Shown here: piece after piece, positions 8,889 to 17,590 of the stretch
How positions within the stretch are numbered: the stretch's first letter is position 1
How the letters are laid out: every line of letters begins with the position of its first letter
Assembly (NCBI GenBank): GCA_016200135.1
Contig: JACQFI010000003.1
Span: 1 to 64,000, forward strand
DNA: 64,000 bases
From: Planctomycetota bacterium
GTDB taxonomy: Bacteria; Planctomycetota; SZUA-567; H5-PLA8
Reading direction: 5' to 3'
Program-made: the position numbers and the translations under genes
Notes under the pieces: generated by a model
The model's input: the letters and a program-made list of their open reading frames with translations, nothing else
Database searches by the model: none
What the model was told of the DNA's origin: nothing

Positions 8889-9440
8889 ATGAGATGCTTT
8901 TCTATTGTCGTTCTAGCCACCGTGATTTCTGCCGGACTCATGGCTGCTGAGGATATTCCGGCCGCGAAGATGGTTCCCGAAGAAAAACGCAAGGAATCGG
9001 CGACACCCGATACCGATCTTCGGGATGCCTGCGCCATCGTGCGGAGATTGCTTCTGGCCATGGTCGACCGAGACCTGGAAAAGATCAAGGCATGCATTTT
9101 AGAGAGCCCAGACGCGGGTATTCTCTGCGAAAACCTCGAACTCACTCCCGAGCAGAAGGCGGAAGTTCAAAAAGGATTCGAAGCGATGAAGTTCAAACGT
9201 CTCAAGAAAGGTGAGAAGGTGTATTTGCCGAACGGTGAGGCGGCCATCGTGGCGGAGATTCCTGAAGACCGCCTGCTTTTGCAAGGCTTCGTGGGCGAAG
9301 TTGCGATGCCGCTACCCTTTTACTTGGTCAAGAAGGATGGCACATGGCTTGTAGACGCCAAATCCCTCATAACCACCCGAAAAAACTCCTCGGAAGACAG
9401 GAAGTCTTCGACCAAGGAGAGCGGAGCCGAGAAAAAGTGA
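8889..9440 (+). CDS. Secreted hypothetical protein, possibly NTF2-like
   Basis: 183 residues from the ATG at 8889, chosen because GAGGG precedes it and the protein then starts with a clean signal peptide (MRCFSIVVLATVISAGLMAAED). The mature part has a helix with LLLAMVDRDLEKIKACI, a linker and strands ending in FYLVKKDGTWLVDAKSLI, a pattern seen in small NTF2-like periplasmic proteins (inference). A truncated paralogue lies at 15413-15703. It is the first gene after the near-perfect sigma-54 promoter, and its stop overlaps the GTG of the next gene, so the two are translationally coupled. Confidence 0.75.
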   Translation: MRCFSIVVLATVISAGLMAAEDIPAAKMVPEEKRKESATPDTDLRDACAIVRRLLLAMVDRDLEKIKACILESPDAGILCENLELTPEQKAEVQKGFEAMKFKRLKKGEKVYLPNGEAAIVAEIPEDRLLLQGFVGEVAMPLPFYLVKKDGTWLVDAKSLITTRKNSSEDRKSSTKESGAEKK

Positions 9441-9916
9441 ATACCACACTGCAGACGGGAGCGTTGCCGAACCTCACGAATTCATTGCGCGCCGATGCGC
9501 GGCAACTGAAACACGATTGCGCCAACGCGCCATTATTGCTTGTTGTGGTCGAAGATGCCGGAGTGTCGGCGGTGCTCGTCCGTTTCTTCCATGCAGAGGG
9601 GTTCCGCTGCGTCGTGGAGCCTAGCATCGAGGACGCCTTGCAAGCCATGCAGGACTTGTGCTGCCTCGAGTTGGAAGTTGCGGGGTTATTGACCGACTTT
9701 GATCTTCCCGACGGCGCTGGCATCGAAGTGGTTCTCGCCTTTCGAGCGCGTTTTGCCGATTCGCCTGTCGCGATCATGTCTTGCTGCGATGCGGAAGAAA
9801 ACCTTGAGGGGCCTGCCGCATTGAATGTGACACGGTTATCGAAGCCGCTGGCGTTGGATTCGTTGCGCTCCTGGATTCAGAAGACGCGTTGCGGGCCGGC
9901 CGTCCCTGCGAAGTGA
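9437..9916 (+). CDS. Single-domain response-regulator receiver protein
   Basis: 159 residues from the GTG at 9437, whose bases overlap the TGA of the preceding gene. After a 30-residue N-terminal tail, residues 34-150 form a receiver domain: PLLLVVVED acidic pocket, LLTDFDLPDGAG with the likely phosphoacceptor Asp, and LSKPL with the conserved Lys. There is no output domain, so it may be a phosphate relay or sink, or a partner of the NtrC-type regulator. It is co-transcribed with the secreted protein under the 8836 promoter. Confidence 0.75.
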   Translation: MNTTLQTGALPNLTNSLRADARQLKHDCANAPLLLVVVEDAGVSAVLVRFFHAEGFRCVVEPSIEDALQAMQDLCCLELEVAGLLTDFDLPDGAGIEVVLAFRARFADSPVAIMSCCDAEENLEGPAALNVTRLSKPLALDSLRSWIQKTRCGPAVPAK

Positions 9917-10575
9917 AAATGCGCGTACGCCATGCGACAAGTTTCGCGGCGAGGCGAAGGCCGCTTGTAAATTCCGACGATTTCTATCTACGCGTAAAGA
10001 AACATCTCCTCCGCTCCTTGTTCAGGTTCTTGCATAGGCGACCACCTGTCCTCAATATGAGCAAAGCACTCGTTTCAGGTCGTCGAGCGTCCTTGGATTC
10101 GTCGAGGGCTCGCCGCGCTCCTCCTTCGCCTTCAACGTACACCGGCCAATCGCTCGCCATGATTTGCAAATCCCGAACTTGCCGAAATGCGACGCCTATC
10201 GCCAAATCCTGAATTTCTTCAACTTCGGCAGCCCTGCAATGGCATTTGATGAACCAGCTCAAAACCGCTGCGCATCCGTTCGTCAGCGTCGCGGGCTTCA
10301 GAGGAGTTCAGACGTCTGAACCATTGGACAACATTACCATGGCCTTAGGCTTCTCTGGAACCGCAGCCTAGCAAAGACCTCCTTTGAAATGTCGGAGTTG
10401 GCGAATGGTCGGGCTCACGGTCCCCGACTTTCGCAACGATTTTTTTGTCAAAGATCGAGAGATCGGAGTCGTCTGATTTTTAATACATGCAACTGTGGCT
10501 GCTGCGTAGAATCTACGCGCGTTCCTGTCAAAGACAGACCGAAGTAGTGAATGTGGAATTCAATCGAAGCGCCCA
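9917..10575. other. 660-base gap without a supported gene
   Basis: Open frames of about 90-107 codons exist on both strands (9889-10212 plus, 9984-10262 minus) but none has a ribosome site, a recognisable motif or believable composition. The stretch may hold decayed sequence or the 3' end of the 9437 transcript. No hairpin terminator was found. Confidence 0.4.
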
Positions 10576-11859
10576 TTAACTCGCTTTGAATGACTCCATC
10601 TTGGCTGAGCTTGACGAAGTCGAGCTGTCGGCATGTGAATTGGTGGCCAGCGCCCAAATGGATGTTGCGAGTCCTGCGAGCGCTACCGGCCAGAATTCGT
10701 GCTGAATGCCGCTTGTGTCGCCTGCATTGGCCCAGTCAACCGCGAGCCCAAGAAGCGGCGCCAGCACCATCGTGGAAACGGAATTGGCTTGAGATTCGAT
10801 GGAGAGCAACGTTGCGCCGATTGCCGGATCTGAGTGCGTGTCGAATCGCGTAATTAGCACGGGACGCCAAAGGTTCTGCGTGATCGCGAGGAGTACGAAG
10901 ACAGCAATGATTCCCGAATTGGCATGAAAATACAATAGAGGCGCAAGACTCAGATAGAGAAAGAGGTTCATCTGCCAGAGTCTTCGCGTCACAGGTTCCT
11001 CACCGCCAAAGATGTCCACCACACGATGCGATTTGCGCGCCGCTACGCTTGAAAGCAGATGCAACCCGAAATAGACCACTCCGACGAGCAAGGCGGCTCG
11101 CTGCTTGTCCGGGAAATTGAGCATGAGCGGAATGGAAAGCGCGGTTAATTTAAGCACCGGCTGGAGGTAGTCCTTTACTGCCGCGTAAACGCCTTCGAAT
11201 CCCATTGATTCCGCTACGAGCCTGCGCAACATAGGCGTTTTGATCGTATCGCGGGTAACACGCAAAAGGTGCCGAGCCATCTCGCGAAAGGAGACGTCAG
11301 TCTTGCAGTCACCGTCGAGAACGGCAGGATAGGTGGCAAGATTGACGAGGTTTATTACGTAAGGTCCAATTGCGAATAGAAAGACGTTTGAATAGCTGCC
11401 GCCATAAAACACGAGCGCGGCAGCAATAAGCACGGATATCGCGGAGCCGATTTTCGACCAGGACCTCGTATAGCCGTAGACGCGCGTGCGTTCGTTTTCG
11501 CGGCCCTGAATGCGGAGCCAATCGAGAATCATGGCTTTATGGGTTCCGGTCCGAAAAGCCTCACCGCCGCCAAAAAAGAACATGCCGAGAAAGAGGTGCC
11601 AGAGTTCTGTACCCAATGCGAACACGAGAAACGAGAGAATATAGGAGATGAACGAGATCACCATGCAGCGGCGGCGACCGTGAAGATCCGCCAGTGCCCC
11701 GGAGGGAACCTCAACGATATTGATAACAACTTCGCGGAACCCGATCAGCATACCAATGGCAAAGAAACTCAACCCTTTTTCAAGAAAGGCTAGGACCAAG
11801 AACGGCTCAAAGTAAGTCTGGTTCTTTAAGAAACCATAAAGCGCGAACCGGAAGAGCAT
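10576..11859 (-). CDS. MFS transporter
   Basis: 427 residues with about twelve hydrophobic segments. The loop after helix 2 reads GALADLHGRRRCMV, the MFS signature (G-x-x-x-D-x-x-G-R-R). The fold and length fit a major facilitator; substrate is unknown. It lies 99 bases downstream of the broken methyltransferase on the same strand and is probably in one transcript with it. In this context, opposite a TonB receptor and next to methyltransferases, it could export a small metal-binding molecule, but no biosynthetic enzyme supports that here. Confidence 0.88.
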   Translation of the reverse strand: MLFRFALYGFLKNQTYFEPFLVLAFLEKGLSFFAIGMLIGFREVVINIVEVPSGALADLHGRRRCMVISFISYILSFLVFALGTELWHLFLGMFFFGGGEAFRTGTHKAMILDWLRIQGRENERTRVYGYTRSWSKIGSAISVLIAAALVFYGGSYSNVFLFAIGPYVINLVNLATYPAVLDGDCKTDVSFREMARHLLRVTRDTIKTPMLRRLVAESMGFEGVYAAVKDYLQPVLKLTALSIPLMLNFPDKQRAALLVGVVYFGLHLLSSVAARKSHRVVDIFGGEEPVTRRLWQMNLFLYLSLAPLLYFHANSGIIAVFVLLAITQNLWRPVLITRFDTHSDPAIGATLLSIESQANSVSTMVLAPLLGLAVDWANAGDTSGIQHEFWPVALAGLATSIWALATNSHADSSTSSSSAKMESFKAS

Positions 11860-11958
11860 GTGCTTACCCCAATGGCGCTCAATAACGGAGTAGTAGCCAG
11901 ACTCGAGCTATCCACAATAATGGTAATGGAAAGCGAATGCCTGAAAACAGCTTCGCGA

Positions 11959-12765
11959 CTAATCTGGCTTTGTCCCCACAAGGATGAACGGCTGGCTGGG
12001 GGGAAAGTACCAGCGTCGGGCGAGCAAAAATCGGCGCTCACGAGTCAAACGCAGGGTTTTGGTATCAATGTATTGGATATTTATAGCGCCAGCAGCTTCC
12101 ATGACTGCCTGTAAAACTCCCGAATGGTGCCGGAAGAGGGGCATGGACGAAACAATGTTTAGATAATTCGCGCTCGGACGCCACTCAGGTCCGCTCCAGA
12201 CATCGCGCGTCAATCGAAGCATGAGCCAACCAAAGGGCCGCTTCAGTTTCTCCGCGAGTGTAGGCGCTCTTGCATGGTCCATGTTATCGCCGATCAGGAT
12301 CAATCGGCCGCCTGGGTGCAACAAACGCAGCCATTCGCACACAGCGACGCCGGGGTGATGCAGGTTAAACAGCACGTGCCTGCTAGAGACGACATCGAAA
12401 GATGCCGTTTCAAAGGGCGGAGCTTCAGCATCGTCGGAAACGAATTTGATGTTCAGTTCCGCCTCGCGCGCTCCTTCCCGCGCTGCGCCGAGCATACCGT
12501 CTTAAAAATCGAGCCCCGTGCAACTGTTGCCGAGAATACTGTAGATTTGAGCAAAGATGCCGGGCCCCGTTCCCACATCCAGTAGATCGAGCCCGGACTT
12601 TCCACCAATCGCAATTCCAAGCGTCTGTATCCAGGCGGCACGAATTTCTGGCTCTTGAAATTCGCCCTTGGCTACTCTTCGGACATAGTTGGAGACGCGT
12701 TCTGGAGCGTTCCAGCCTTTTTGAAAGACATCTCTGTAGGGCGCGCTGCCAGCAAGTGTGTTCAC
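11959..12765 (-). pseudogene. Class I SAM-dependent methyltransferase interrupted by an in-frame TAA
   Basis: Reading from GTG 12765, the frame gives the N-terminal part (GWNAPERVSNYVRRVAKGEF) and motif I LLDVGTGPGIFAQ, then stops at TAA (12502-12504) right after TGLDF. The same frame resumes as DGMLGAAR and runs intact to 11959, with DDAEAPPF and a LLHPGGRLILIG motif. The intact paralogue at 16810-17574 reads TGLDFSPTM at this point, so one base change (for example TCA to TAA) explains the stop. Two polypeptides of 87 and 178 residues are possible, since an ATG follows two codons after the stop. A real nonsense mutation or a base-call error are both open. A sigma-54-like promoter precedes it. 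Confidence 0.8.
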
Positions 12766-12818
12766 CGTAAGCCCCTACTAATTCCGTACCCACTGGCTCT
12801 TATCACTAGATCAAAATA

Positions 12819-12834
12819 CGCAACCAAGATGCCA
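12819..12834 (-). promoter_or_regulatory. Candidate sigma-54 promoter, minus strand
   Basis: On the minus strand TGGCATCTTGGTTGCG has GG and GC ten bases apart, TGGCA intact and TTGC intact; only the sixth and last bases depart from consensus. Start would be near 12808, about 43 bases before the GTG of the broken methyltransferase. Confidence 0.6.
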
Positions 12835-13029
12835 TATGACTAGACGCGATAAGTCCATTCACAGCCTTGCCGTGGAGGGGAAGATAACCAGCTGTTTGCT
12901 TAATGAATATACAGCACATCTCTTCTCTTGGTTATAATATGAACAAAGTTTGACTAAATAATTCGACCAGTATTCGCGCAACTCTCGTTCCAAAATAAGC
13001 ATACGCGATCATTCTACAAAGAATACCTT

Positions 13030-13045
13030 TGGCTAGGTCTTTGCT
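13030..13045 (+). promoter_or_regulatory. Candidate sigma-54 promoter of the TonB receptor operon
   Basis: TGGCTAGGTCTTTGCT has GG (13031-13032) and GC (13043-13044) ten bases apart, TGGC and TTGCT intact. Start near 13056, about 40 bases before the ATG at 13095. Confidence 0.6.
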
Positions 13046-13094
13046 TTATATCAAATCTTAATTGTTTTGAAATCGAATGGGATGGGAGGTCCGC

Positions 13095-15359
13095 ATGTTT
13101 GACTGGCAGAGGATTCTGTTCATGGGCATTGTAATGCTCGTCAGTACGGCTTCCTTAGCGATAGCCGAAGAGCCAGCTAAGACCTCTCCGGTGGAATCCG
13201 AGAAACAGCCTCCCGCGACAGTCAAAAGCGAAGAAAAGACCTTCGAAAAGAAGACCGTTGAGAGCAAAGATGCCAAGGATAAAGACAAAGAGAAACCCAA
13301 GAAGTCTCCACAAGAAATCGAAATAACGGTGACCGGCGCACTGGACAAGCAAGCCTATCGCGCAAAGACCGCACCCTCCGTTACACGGACCGACACGCCC
13401 GTATTCGATACGCCAGCGAGCGTTCAAACGGTGACACGCCAAGTGATCGAAGACCAATCGATGGACCGGCTTTCCGACGCCTATCGGAACGTTAGCAGCG
13501 TACAGCGCCAAAAGAGCGAAGGCTTTGCGCAGACCTTCGAGGCCGCCTACATTCGAGGCTTTGCCAACGGGCGCATGCTGCTCAACGGCTTCCCCGTGAC
13601 TGGTATCGCTCCGGTCAACATGGCCGACGTGGAACGGGTGGAAGTGCTCAAAGGTCCAGCGTCCATGGTCTACGGATTGATCGAGCCCGGCGGCACGATC
13701 AACGTCGTCACCAAGAAGCCCGAGGAGAAGCAGCGCATCTCCATGACAACGGAAGCCGGCACGTACGACCAATATCACGAAACGGTCGACGCCACGGGTC
13801 CTATCACGAAGGACAAGAAACTGCTTTTTCGTGTTGTGGCGAACTACGATCACGACAGATCCTTCCGCGACTGGGTTGTCTCCCGCCGGTACGAAATCGC
13901 CCCAAGCATCGAATGGCGTCCCTCCAAAGACACGTCCCTGAACGTGGAGGTCAATTATTCGGGAAATAAACGTACGACCGACGACGGAGTGGCGTTTTCT
14001 TCCAGAAACAAACCGGTTGCGGGTATCGAGACCTTTCTCGGCGAACCTGGGCAGGATGACGGGCAAGACATGGGAGATCTTTCATTTAGCTACCGTTTAG
14101 AGCATCGCTTTAATGAAGCCCTTACAGTGCGAAATATGTTCCTGTATAGAAGCTGGATCGATCAAATGGACGGGTTACGCCGCTTTAACGCCACTCTGGC
14201 TAATAACTCCGTAAGCCGTTTTTGGGAAAAGGGCCGCTTCACGGAGCAGGAATACCAATCGATCACAGATGTAGTCTTCAAATTCAACTTAGGTCCGACG
14301 AAGCATCAATTGTTGGGCGGCGTAGATTTTCGAAAACAAGACGCCACTTCTGAAAACGTTCGATTCAATCTTCCCGCGGCGTTCAACGTTAACATCATCC
14401 ATCCGCGACATGGCTTGCCGACAAATCCCAGATTTAATACTATAGCTTACAGTGACTCCCAAACGCCATGGGTGGCCGCTTATCTTCAGGACGAGATCGA
14501 ATTGGTGCCGGATGATGTCCTAAGGTTGCTGATCGGCGAGCGCTTCGACTACATCGAGCAGCATTCATTTAGAAAGATTCCCGCGCCTATTCTGCGTGAC
14601 AACCAATACAATGATGCCTTTACTGGCCGCGTGGGCCTTATGTATCACCCTATCAAAATGATGGGCGTCTACGGCAGCGTCAGCCAGTCCTACGATCCCG
14701 TAAATCCACTCAGTAAAACGTTTGATGGATCGTACTTGGCCAACGAGACCGGCATTCAATACGAAGCGGGCCTGAAATTCGAAACCTTTGAGAAGCGGTT
14801 GCTGTCGACCATGTCGGTTTTCAAAGTAACCAAGGATAACGTCGTCCAGAACGATCCACTGCACACGGGATTCTCGCTCAACGCCGGTACGCTACGCAGC
14901 CAGGGGTTCGAATTCGACATTTCAGGCGAGTTTCACAAGGGGTGGAATATTATTGCCAATTACGCCTTTACGGAAACCGACGTCATCAAGGCCTCAGGGG
15001 TTGCTGGCGCACCCAAAGTGGGCCAGCCGTTTATCAACATCCCAAATCATAGCGGCTCGATCTGGGTCAAATACATGATTCAGAGCGGAATGGCCAAAGA
15101 CCTGGGATTTGGGATGGGTGTTTACTCCTCAAGCGACCGATCTGGCGACAGCTTGAATACATTCCGGCTCCCGGGTTACACGACTGCGAATTTGGCCGCA
15201 TTCTACCGTCACAGCTTGCCTGGCGGGCACAACATCAAGGCTCAGCTTAATGTCACGAATATCTTTGATCGCGTCTTCTACGAGTCGTCGCTGATCAATT
15301 CGCGCGTCCAGCCGGGAGAGCCACGCTCGGCCTCTCTAACGCTGGGATTTGATTTCTAA
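13095..15359 (+). CDS. TonB-dependent siderophore-type outer membrane receptor
   Basis: 754 residues from ATG 13095, set by GGGAGG six bases upstream. A signal peptide (to about residue 24) is followed by a long Lys/Glu-rich spacer and a TonB-box-like EIEITVTG. The plug domain shows TPASVQTVTRQVI, YIRGF and VERVEVLKGPASMVYG followed by PGGTINVVTKKP, the hallmarks of the siderophore-receptor family. The barrel ends in LTLGFDF with a C-terminal Phe, as expected for an outer membrane protein. Ligand unknown: a ferric siderophore or other metal chelate. It heads an operon with TonB, a methyltransferase and an ABC importer and is preceded by a sigma-54-like promoter. Confidence 0.93.
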   Translation: MFDWQRILFMGIVMLVSTASLAIAEEPAKTSPVESEKQPPATVKSEEKTFEKKTVESKDAKDKDKEKPKKSPQEIEITVTGALDKQAYRAKTAPSVTRTDTPVFDTPASVQTVTRQVIEDQSMDRLSDAYRNVSSVQRQKSEGFAQTFEAAYIRGFANGRMLLNGFPVTGIAPVNMADVERVEVLKGPASMVYGLIEPGGTINVVTKKPEEKQRISMTTEAGTYDQYHETVDATGPITKDKKLLFRVVANYDHDRSFRDWVVSRRYEIAPSIEWRPSKDTSLNVEVNYSGNKRTTDDGVAFSSRNKPVAGIETFLGEPGQDDGQDMGDLSFSYRLEHRFNEALTVRNMFLYRSWIDQMDGLRRFNATLANNSVSRFWEKGRFTEQEYQSITDVVFKFNLGPTKHQLLGGVDFRKQDATSENVRFNLPAAFNVNIIHPRHGLPTNPRFNTIAYSDSQTPWVAAYLQDEIELVPDDVLRLLIGERFDYIEQHSFRKIPAPILRDNQYNDAFTGRVGLMYHPIKMMGVYGSVSQSYDPVNPLSKTFDGSYLANETGIQYEAGLKFETFEKRLLSTMSVFKVTKDNVVQNDPLHTGFSLNAGTLRSQGFEFDISGEFHKGWNIIANYAFTETDVIKASGVAGAPKVGQPFINIPNHSGSIWVKYMIQSGMAKDLGFGMGVYSSSDRSGDSLNTFRLPGYTTANLAAFYRHSLPGGHNIKAQLNVTNIFDRVFYESSLINSRVQPGEPRSASLTLGFDF

Positions 15360-15412
15360 TTAGCCTGTAAACTCCAAGACTTTGTACAATCACTTTTCTA
15401 AGGACAACGCAA

Positions 15413-15703
15413 GTGAAAGATATTTTGCAGACGGCTCGTACTTCACCGCTCGCATACGGACTTTTGGGGATGGAAGAAGCAGCGGCGAATATTCCAGCCG
15501 AAGAAACCAAAGAGGACGCCCCCATTCGCGAGAAATCCATAGCGGAGATTGATATTGCAATAGGTAATTTGCTCTTGACCATGGAAGAACAGGATCTGGC
15601 AACAGTGAAGGCATGCTTGGTAGCAGCACCTGGCCACGAGCGGTTTTTTATTGAGAAGGAGACCCCAGGAAATCGAGCTGGTGAAGAAAATACTTCAACG
15701 TGA
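15413..15703 (+). CDS. Small truncated paralogue of the 8889-9440 protein
   Basis: 96 residues from a GTG with AAGGA upstream. The segment AIGNLLLTMEEQDLATVKACL matches VRRLLLAMVDRDLEKIKACI of the protein at 8889, so the two are homologues. This copy lacks a normal signal peptide and ends early. After a run of six T (about 15644-15649) the next frame reads PQEIELVKKILQRD, which resembles the paralogue's PEQKAEVQKGFEA, so one base lost or gained may have altered the tail. It lies in the TonB operon between receptor and tonB. Confidence 0.5.
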   Translation: MKDILQTARTSPLAYGLLGMEEAAANIPAEETKEDAPIREKSIAEIDIAIGNLLLTMEEQDLATVKACLVAAPGHERFFIEKETPGNRAGEENTST

Positions 15704-15720
15704 TTGAGTGATAAGACGAC

Positions 15721-16749
15721 ATGGGAGTGAGGCCTCAGACATGCGAGCGTTCTGTACTCAACAACATGTCAAGCGGCGGGCACCAACAAGAAAGTCTTAA
15801 TGCTATGTCATCAAATATATCTTCCACACTTCTTCTTAAGCATACAGACAAATCGCGGTTAAAACGCGCGCCCAACACTTGGCTTATTTCCATTTTGCTC
15901 CACGCCGTATTATTCAGCGTTCTGATGGTAGCGGCGCCATTAGCTGTATCGCGGTCGTTGGAACAGTCTTACGATTCAGTTGAAAGCGTCGCGCTTCAGT
16001 CGCCGCCCGAGACTTTTATCCGTCAAGCGGAATCCATTCCAGAGATCGCTATATCGGAAGATCCCGTCTTCAAGATGCCTCTGGATATCCAGGACCCAGA
16101 ACCGGAAACACCGGCCCTCGAAGATATTCCCGTACAGCCACTATTGCCAAAAGAGGTTGAAGTTCTGGACACGGAAGTCGCCGTTTCACAAAGATGGGAA
16201 ACCAAGAAGCGCCTGTTGGTGCCGGCAGTGGCATCGACGAGTACAAGCGCACTCTCTCAGGCCTCTAACCCGCAAACAGGGGGTGGTGGTGGTGGCGGAA
16301 ACGGAACAGGTCTAATAGGCGCTGGGAGCAATTCAGGCTATGGGGCGGGGCATGGAACTGGATTCGGAGTGGGCACCGGCTCTGGGTTGGGTTTGGGTAA
16401 TGGCTCGGGCTCAGGTCAAGGCGCAGGGTCTGGCCAAGGAAACGGCAAGGGTTCGAATACCTCTGCTGGACCGGGGCTGACACGACCTACGCAGCTCAAG
16501 GGATCGTTGAATCCAGCCTACCCAGAAGGCGAGCGCAAAGGTGGCCGCACTGCAACGGTTTTACTTGAGGTCTTCGTTGATGCCAAAGGGCGTGTTCAGG
16601 AGATTCGTGTGATTTCTGGCGAGGACGGAAATGCGTTCGTTTCTTCGGCCATCGCTGCCGCCAGAGGAGCCCGCTATGGTCCGGCACTTGAAGATGGGAA
16701 CCCGGTCCCTGGCTGCTTGAAGCTCAGGATTAACTATCGGCTTGAGTAG
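15721..16749 (+). CDS. TonB-like energy transducer with Gly-rich linker
   Basis: 342 residues. One membrane helix (TWLISILLHAVLFSVLMVAAPLAV, about 53-76) anchors it in the inner membrane. The periplasmic spacer has a short Pro/Glu part, then about 70 residues made almost only of Gly, Ser, Asn and Thr where TonB proteins usually have Pro-Lys repeats. The last 90 residues are a TonB C-terminal domain (NPAYPEGERKGGRTATVLLE, DAKGRVQEIRV, ALEDGNPVPGCLKLRINYRL). It would power the receptor encoded upstream; exbB/exbD are not in the window. No start has a clear ribosome site, and ATG 15766 or 15805 are alternatives. Confidence 0.85.
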   Translation: MGVRPQTCERSVLNNMSSGGHQQESLNAMSSNISSTLLLKHTDKSRLKRAPNTWLISILLHAVLFSVLMVAAPLAVSRSLEQSYDSVESVALQSPPETFIRQAESIPEIAISEDPVFKMPLDIQDPEPETPALEDIPVQPLLPKEVEVLDTEVAVSQRWETKKRLLVPAVASTSTSALSQASNPQTGGGGGGGNGTGLIGAGSNSGYGAGHGTGFGVGTGSGLGLGNGSGSGQGAGSGQGNGKGSNTSAGPGLTRPTQLKGSLNPAYPEGERKGGRTATVLLEVFVDAKGRVQEIRVISGEDGNAFVSSAIAAARGARYGPALEDGNPVPGCLKLRINYRLE

Positions 16750-16809
16750 TGTGGACCCGGAAGTGCGGTCCACTGTGGCTGCATCAACTTTGACCTTGGG
16801 AGAACTTCA

Positions 16810-17574
16810 ATGGCTACAATCGCAGAACTGAAGCAGGTCTTCCGCCACGGCTGGAGCAATGAGGCGCGCGTGGAAAACTGGGTGAACCGCGTCACCATCG
16901 GGGAGTTTGATAATCCCATTTGCCGCCAGGCATGGCTGGAGGCGCTGCGCAAAGCGGCTGAGCGTGGCCGCGTTCGCGAAACCTTGGACACAGGTACAGG
17001 GCCGGGCACGATTTCCCAGCTTTGGGCTGAACTAGGTTTCGTATCGACTGGGCTCGACTTCTCACCGACTATGATTACGGCGGGGCGAAAGATCGCGGAG
17101 GCGAAGGGCTTGCCAGTCACCTTCGTGGAAGGCGACGCGGAAACGCCTCCTTTTTCGGACGAATCCTTTGATCTTGTTTCCAGCCGCCTAATGCTATTTA
17201 CCCTACCCAATCCAGGGTACGCGGTTCGGCGCTGGGTGCAGTTGCTCAAGCCCGGTGGTCTGCTGGTGCTGATTGGCGAGGAAAGCCCGCCGGACGCGGA
17301 GCGGCGTCTGCGCGAGAACCCTTCGCAGGATCAGCAACAACCGGACGATGGGAAGCCGCGCTGGCGAGTGGACGAAAACTATCGCGCGGCACTGAACGAA
17401 CTGCCGTTCCGTGACCATACCGCGGGCACCTTGCGGGTATTGATGCAGGCTTTGGGCCTGCGCGATATCCAACTCCTCTCCACCGACGAAGTGATTGCGG
17501 CCCGCAAGGAACTGAAGGAAGAAGGCCGCGAAGGCCGGACTTCTACCCCCTACATCGTCGCAGGCATCAAATAA
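16810..17574 (+). CDS. Class I SAM-dependent methyltransferase
   Basis: 254 residues. GGGAG lies eight bases before the ATG. Motif I is LDTGTGPGTIS, followed by TGLDFSPTMI, GDAETPPFSDESFDLV and LLKPGGLLVLIGEE, the usual order of a methyltransferase-11 domain. A 50-residue N-terminal helix region (FRHGWSNEARVENWVNRV) is shared with the broken copy at 11959-12765. It sits between tonB and the substrate-binding protein of the importer, 16 bases before the latter, so a role in making or modifying the transported metallophore or in releasing its metal is plausible but unproved. Confidence 0.88.
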   Translation: MATIAELKQVFRHGWSNEARVENWVNRVTIGEFDNPICRQAWLEALRKAAERGRVRETLDTGTGPGTISQLWAELGFVSTGLDFSPTMITAGRKIAEAKGLPVTFVEGDAETPPFSDESFDLVSSRLMLFTLPNPGYAVRRWVQLLKPGGLLVLIGEESPPDAERRLRENPSQDQQQPDDGKPRWRVDENYRAALNELPFRDHTAGTLRVLMQALGLRDIQLLSTDEVIAARKELKEEGREGRTSTPYIVAGIK

Positions 17575-17590
17575 CCGGGAATTCGCAGGC

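Larger units (their letters stand above)
12766..13094. other. Divergent AT-rich control region between methyltransferase and TonB receptor
   Basis: About 330 bases with no gene. It contains back-to-back -24/-12 promoter candidates, one for each direction (listed separately), with about 195 bases between them in which activator-binding sites would be expected. I could not define a convincing repeated dyad by eye. Confidence 0.55.

Noticed and set aside
9889..10262. Short overlapping frames on both strands
   Set aside because: No ribosome site, no motif, low-quality composition.
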